A DNA stretch of 33,848 nucleotides from Streptomyces hayashii (GTDB lineage: Bacteria > Actinomycetota > Actinomycetes > Streptomycetales > Streptomycetaceae), in assembly GCF_024539815.1 (NCBI RefSeq), contig NZ_JAHHIU010000149.1:1-33848 (forward strand), read 5' to 3'. The translations under genes and the position numbers were made by a program. Shown here one piece after another: positions 32,695 through 33,848 of the stretch. Below the pieces are notes generated by a model. It saw nothing but the letters and a program-made list of their open reading frames with translations. It ran no database searches and was not told where the DNA came from. How positions within the stretch are numbered: the stretch's first letter is position 1; each line of letters opens with the position of its first letter.

Positions 32695-32828
32695 CGTGCG
32701 GCTCCCGGGGTGTGCGTCGCGGCGGAAGCGGGGGCCGCGGGGGCTCCGGTCGCCCCGTGTGCTCCGGCGACCGCGGGTGCCCCGGTGGCACCGGTGGCAC
32801 CGGTCGCTCCGGATCGGGAGATGGTCAT
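32691..32828 (-). CDS. 45-aa collagen-like Gly-Ala-Thr repeat peptide
   Basis: ATG 32828 has AAGGAG eight bases upstream. The peptide begins MTISRSGATGATGATGAPAV and is built of Gly-X-Y triplets (GAT, GAP, GAH), then an Ala/Pro-rich tail ending THTPGAAR. Its stop overlaps the epimerase ATG (ATGA). Length and repeat suggest a flexible or triple-helix-prone structural peptide. No Cys, no signal peptide, no RiPP-type leader is obvious. Third codon positions are almost all G or C, as in real genes here. No family is recognised and function is unknown. Confidence 0.6.
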   Translation of the reverse strand: MTISRSGATGATGATGAPAVAGAHGATGAPAAPASAATHTPGAAR

Positions 32829-32958
32829 CTGGTCTCTCCTTCGAGGGTGTTGCGGTGGGTTGCGGCCGGGTGGTGGCACGCGCGCGTCGTGCCCTCGGGA
32901 CACGGCAGGGGCTGCGTCGCACGGGACGGCCGGGGGTCGGGGCGATGGCAGGCAGGGC

Positions 32959-33848
32959 TCAGCACGGCTGGTCCGTTCGGACGTGGGCGGAGGCCCTGGT
33001 CAGCGTCCGGGTCGCATGGATCAGCAGGATCAGGGCGGCGCTCGCGCAGACGAGGGAGGGGACGCCGGCCGGGCCCCAGGCGGCCATGAGGCTCTCGACA
33101 GGCGTGGCCAGGAAGCCGCATCCGGGCAGGCGGCCCGCGAAGACGGCGGCCGGGGCGAGCACCTCCGCCGCGCCGACCGTCGCGATGACGACGGCCGGGG
33201 CGTGGGCGAAGCCGTGCACGGTGAGAAGACGGGCGAGGAAGAGGAGGGCTCCCAGGGCGAGGACCGGGGCGTATGCGGCGGGCTCGCCCACAGCCGCGGC
33301 GCACACGGCGGTCAGGGCGGCGAGCGCGCACAGGAACAGGGCGAGGGCGGCGAACAGCAGCGGCCGCACCCCGGCCGCGAACTCCTCCAGGCCACGGCTG
33401 GAGTTCAGTCGGCGGCGGGCCTGAACGGCGAGGAAGTGGGCGCTCCAGGCGGCGGGCGCGCAGGCCAGGGCGAGGGTCAGCAGGGGGGCGGCGGCGAAGG
33501 GCCAGGAGCCGCCCGCCGTGCCGTCGGGCAGGGTGTCGGGGCCGCCGTCGACGGCGGCCCGCAGCAGGCCGTCGCCGAGGGCGGCGTAGCCGATGAGCCA
33601 GCAGGTCCAGGCCTCGGTCCGCTGCAGGCCGTGGTGTGCGCGCCGGGGCCCGCTCAACGGGCCCCGGCGCAGCGCCGCGTGCACGGCGAGCACCACGGCG
33701 AGGAGGCCCGCGGCGGCGATGAGCAGGCAGGTCCGCCCGTGGGTGAGGCGTACGCCGGTCAGGGTCGCGGCGCACAGGGCCCCCGGCAGGAGCGTGAGCA
33801 GCGCCCAGTCCGGTCGGGGCCGGGGAAGGGCGGTGGGCGCGGCGGGCG
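32959..33848 (-). CDS. Multi-pass membrane protein (5' end beyond the window)
   Basis: The frame runs from the window edge (reading DWALLTLLPGALCAATLTGV) to a stop at 32959, about 296 visible residues. There are roughly seven hydrophobic segments, for example TCLLIAAAGLLAVVLAVHAA, FAAAPLLTLALACAPAAW, LLFAALALFLCALAALTAV and SLVCASAALILLIHA. The TRTLTRASAHVRT tail is short and basic. No family is recognised. It lies 130 bp upstream of the collagen-like peptide gene and on the same strand, so it may share its operon, but a promoter in the gap is equally likely. Confidence 0.75.
   Translation of the reverse strand, partial: PAAPTALPRPRPDWALLTLLPGALCAATLTGVRLTHGRTCLLIAAAGLLAVVLAVHAALRRGPLSGPRRAHHGLQRTEAWTCWLIGYAALGDGLLRAAVDGGPDTLPDGTAGGSWPFAAAPLLTLALACAPAAWSAHFLAVQARRRLNSSRGLEEFAAGVRPLLFAALALFLCALAALTAVCAAAVGEPAAYAPVLALGALLFLARLLTVHGFAHAPAVVIATVGAAEVLAPAAVFAGRLPGCGFLATPVESLMAAWGPAGVPSLVCASAALILLIHATRTLTRASAHVRTDQPC

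Noticed and set aside
28340..33424. 1694-codon plus-strand open frame
   Set aside because: It runs through a peptidase gene in another frame and antisense to moeZ and three further genes; no domain is readable.

Overview
The window is very GC-rich, with actinobacterial gene families throughout and GTG starts common. The set TerD, WblC/WhiB7 with an AT-hook, UvrD2, mycoredoxin, NudC, AdnAB and MoeZ points to a Streptomyces chromosome (core rather than arm), probably the first part of a contig.

Layout. 1-635: a TerD-family stress gene whose 3' end runs into a 69-bp perfect fold-back at the window edge, probably an assembly artefact. 803-1399: a YgjP/M48-like metallopeptidase. 1638-4287: a degenerate ThiF-like protein overlapping an ABC1/UbiB-family kinase. 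4288-4980: two unrelated minisatellites and a small zinc-ribbon gene that looks frameshifted. 4981-6318: the wblC unit, with a WhiB7-type promoter, a roughly 600-nt leader holding a 105-codon ORF, an anti-terminator-like hairpin, an intrinsic terminator, wblC, and a translationally coupled small gene. 6355-8559: uvrD2.

8755-12725: the mycoredoxin gene is split by a roughly 3.7-kb element carrying a large serine recombinase. The element supplies a replacement 3' end and a terminator for the gene, so a full-length mycoredoxin is still encoded. The native 3' end lies on the far side, beyond the integrase. The element cargo (a small protein, a DUF6879-like protein, an XRE regulator and a small phage-type protein) is visibly decaying.

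12808-22687: nudC, an M20 dipeptidase, adnB and adnA, all on the minus strand. AdnA and AdnB form the actinobacterial helicase-nuclease for double-strand-break end resection. 23035-23421: an alkyltransferase-like (ATL) protein. Together with UvrD2 these make the middle of the window rich in DNA repair. 23608-26298: a large membrane protein combining a kinase-like centre with a YbhN/MprF-type flippase-like C-terminus. 26385-29657: two tandem secreted Tap-like (S33) lipoprotein peptidases sharing a 118-bp identical tract across the nucleophile motif, a sign of gene conversion.

29744-33848 (minus strand): a truncated membrane protein, a 45-aa collagen-like peptide, an SDR epimerase and a spherulin-4-like protein, the last three coupled by overlapping stop and start codons, followed by moeZ. 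The epimerase plus spherulin-4 pair recalls fungal galactosaminogalactan clusters; the collagen-like peptide is the least explained member.

The strongest candidates for new biology are the 3'-end-replacing serine-integrase element in mycoredoxin, the wblC leader with its ORF, and the peptide-epimerase-spherulin operon.
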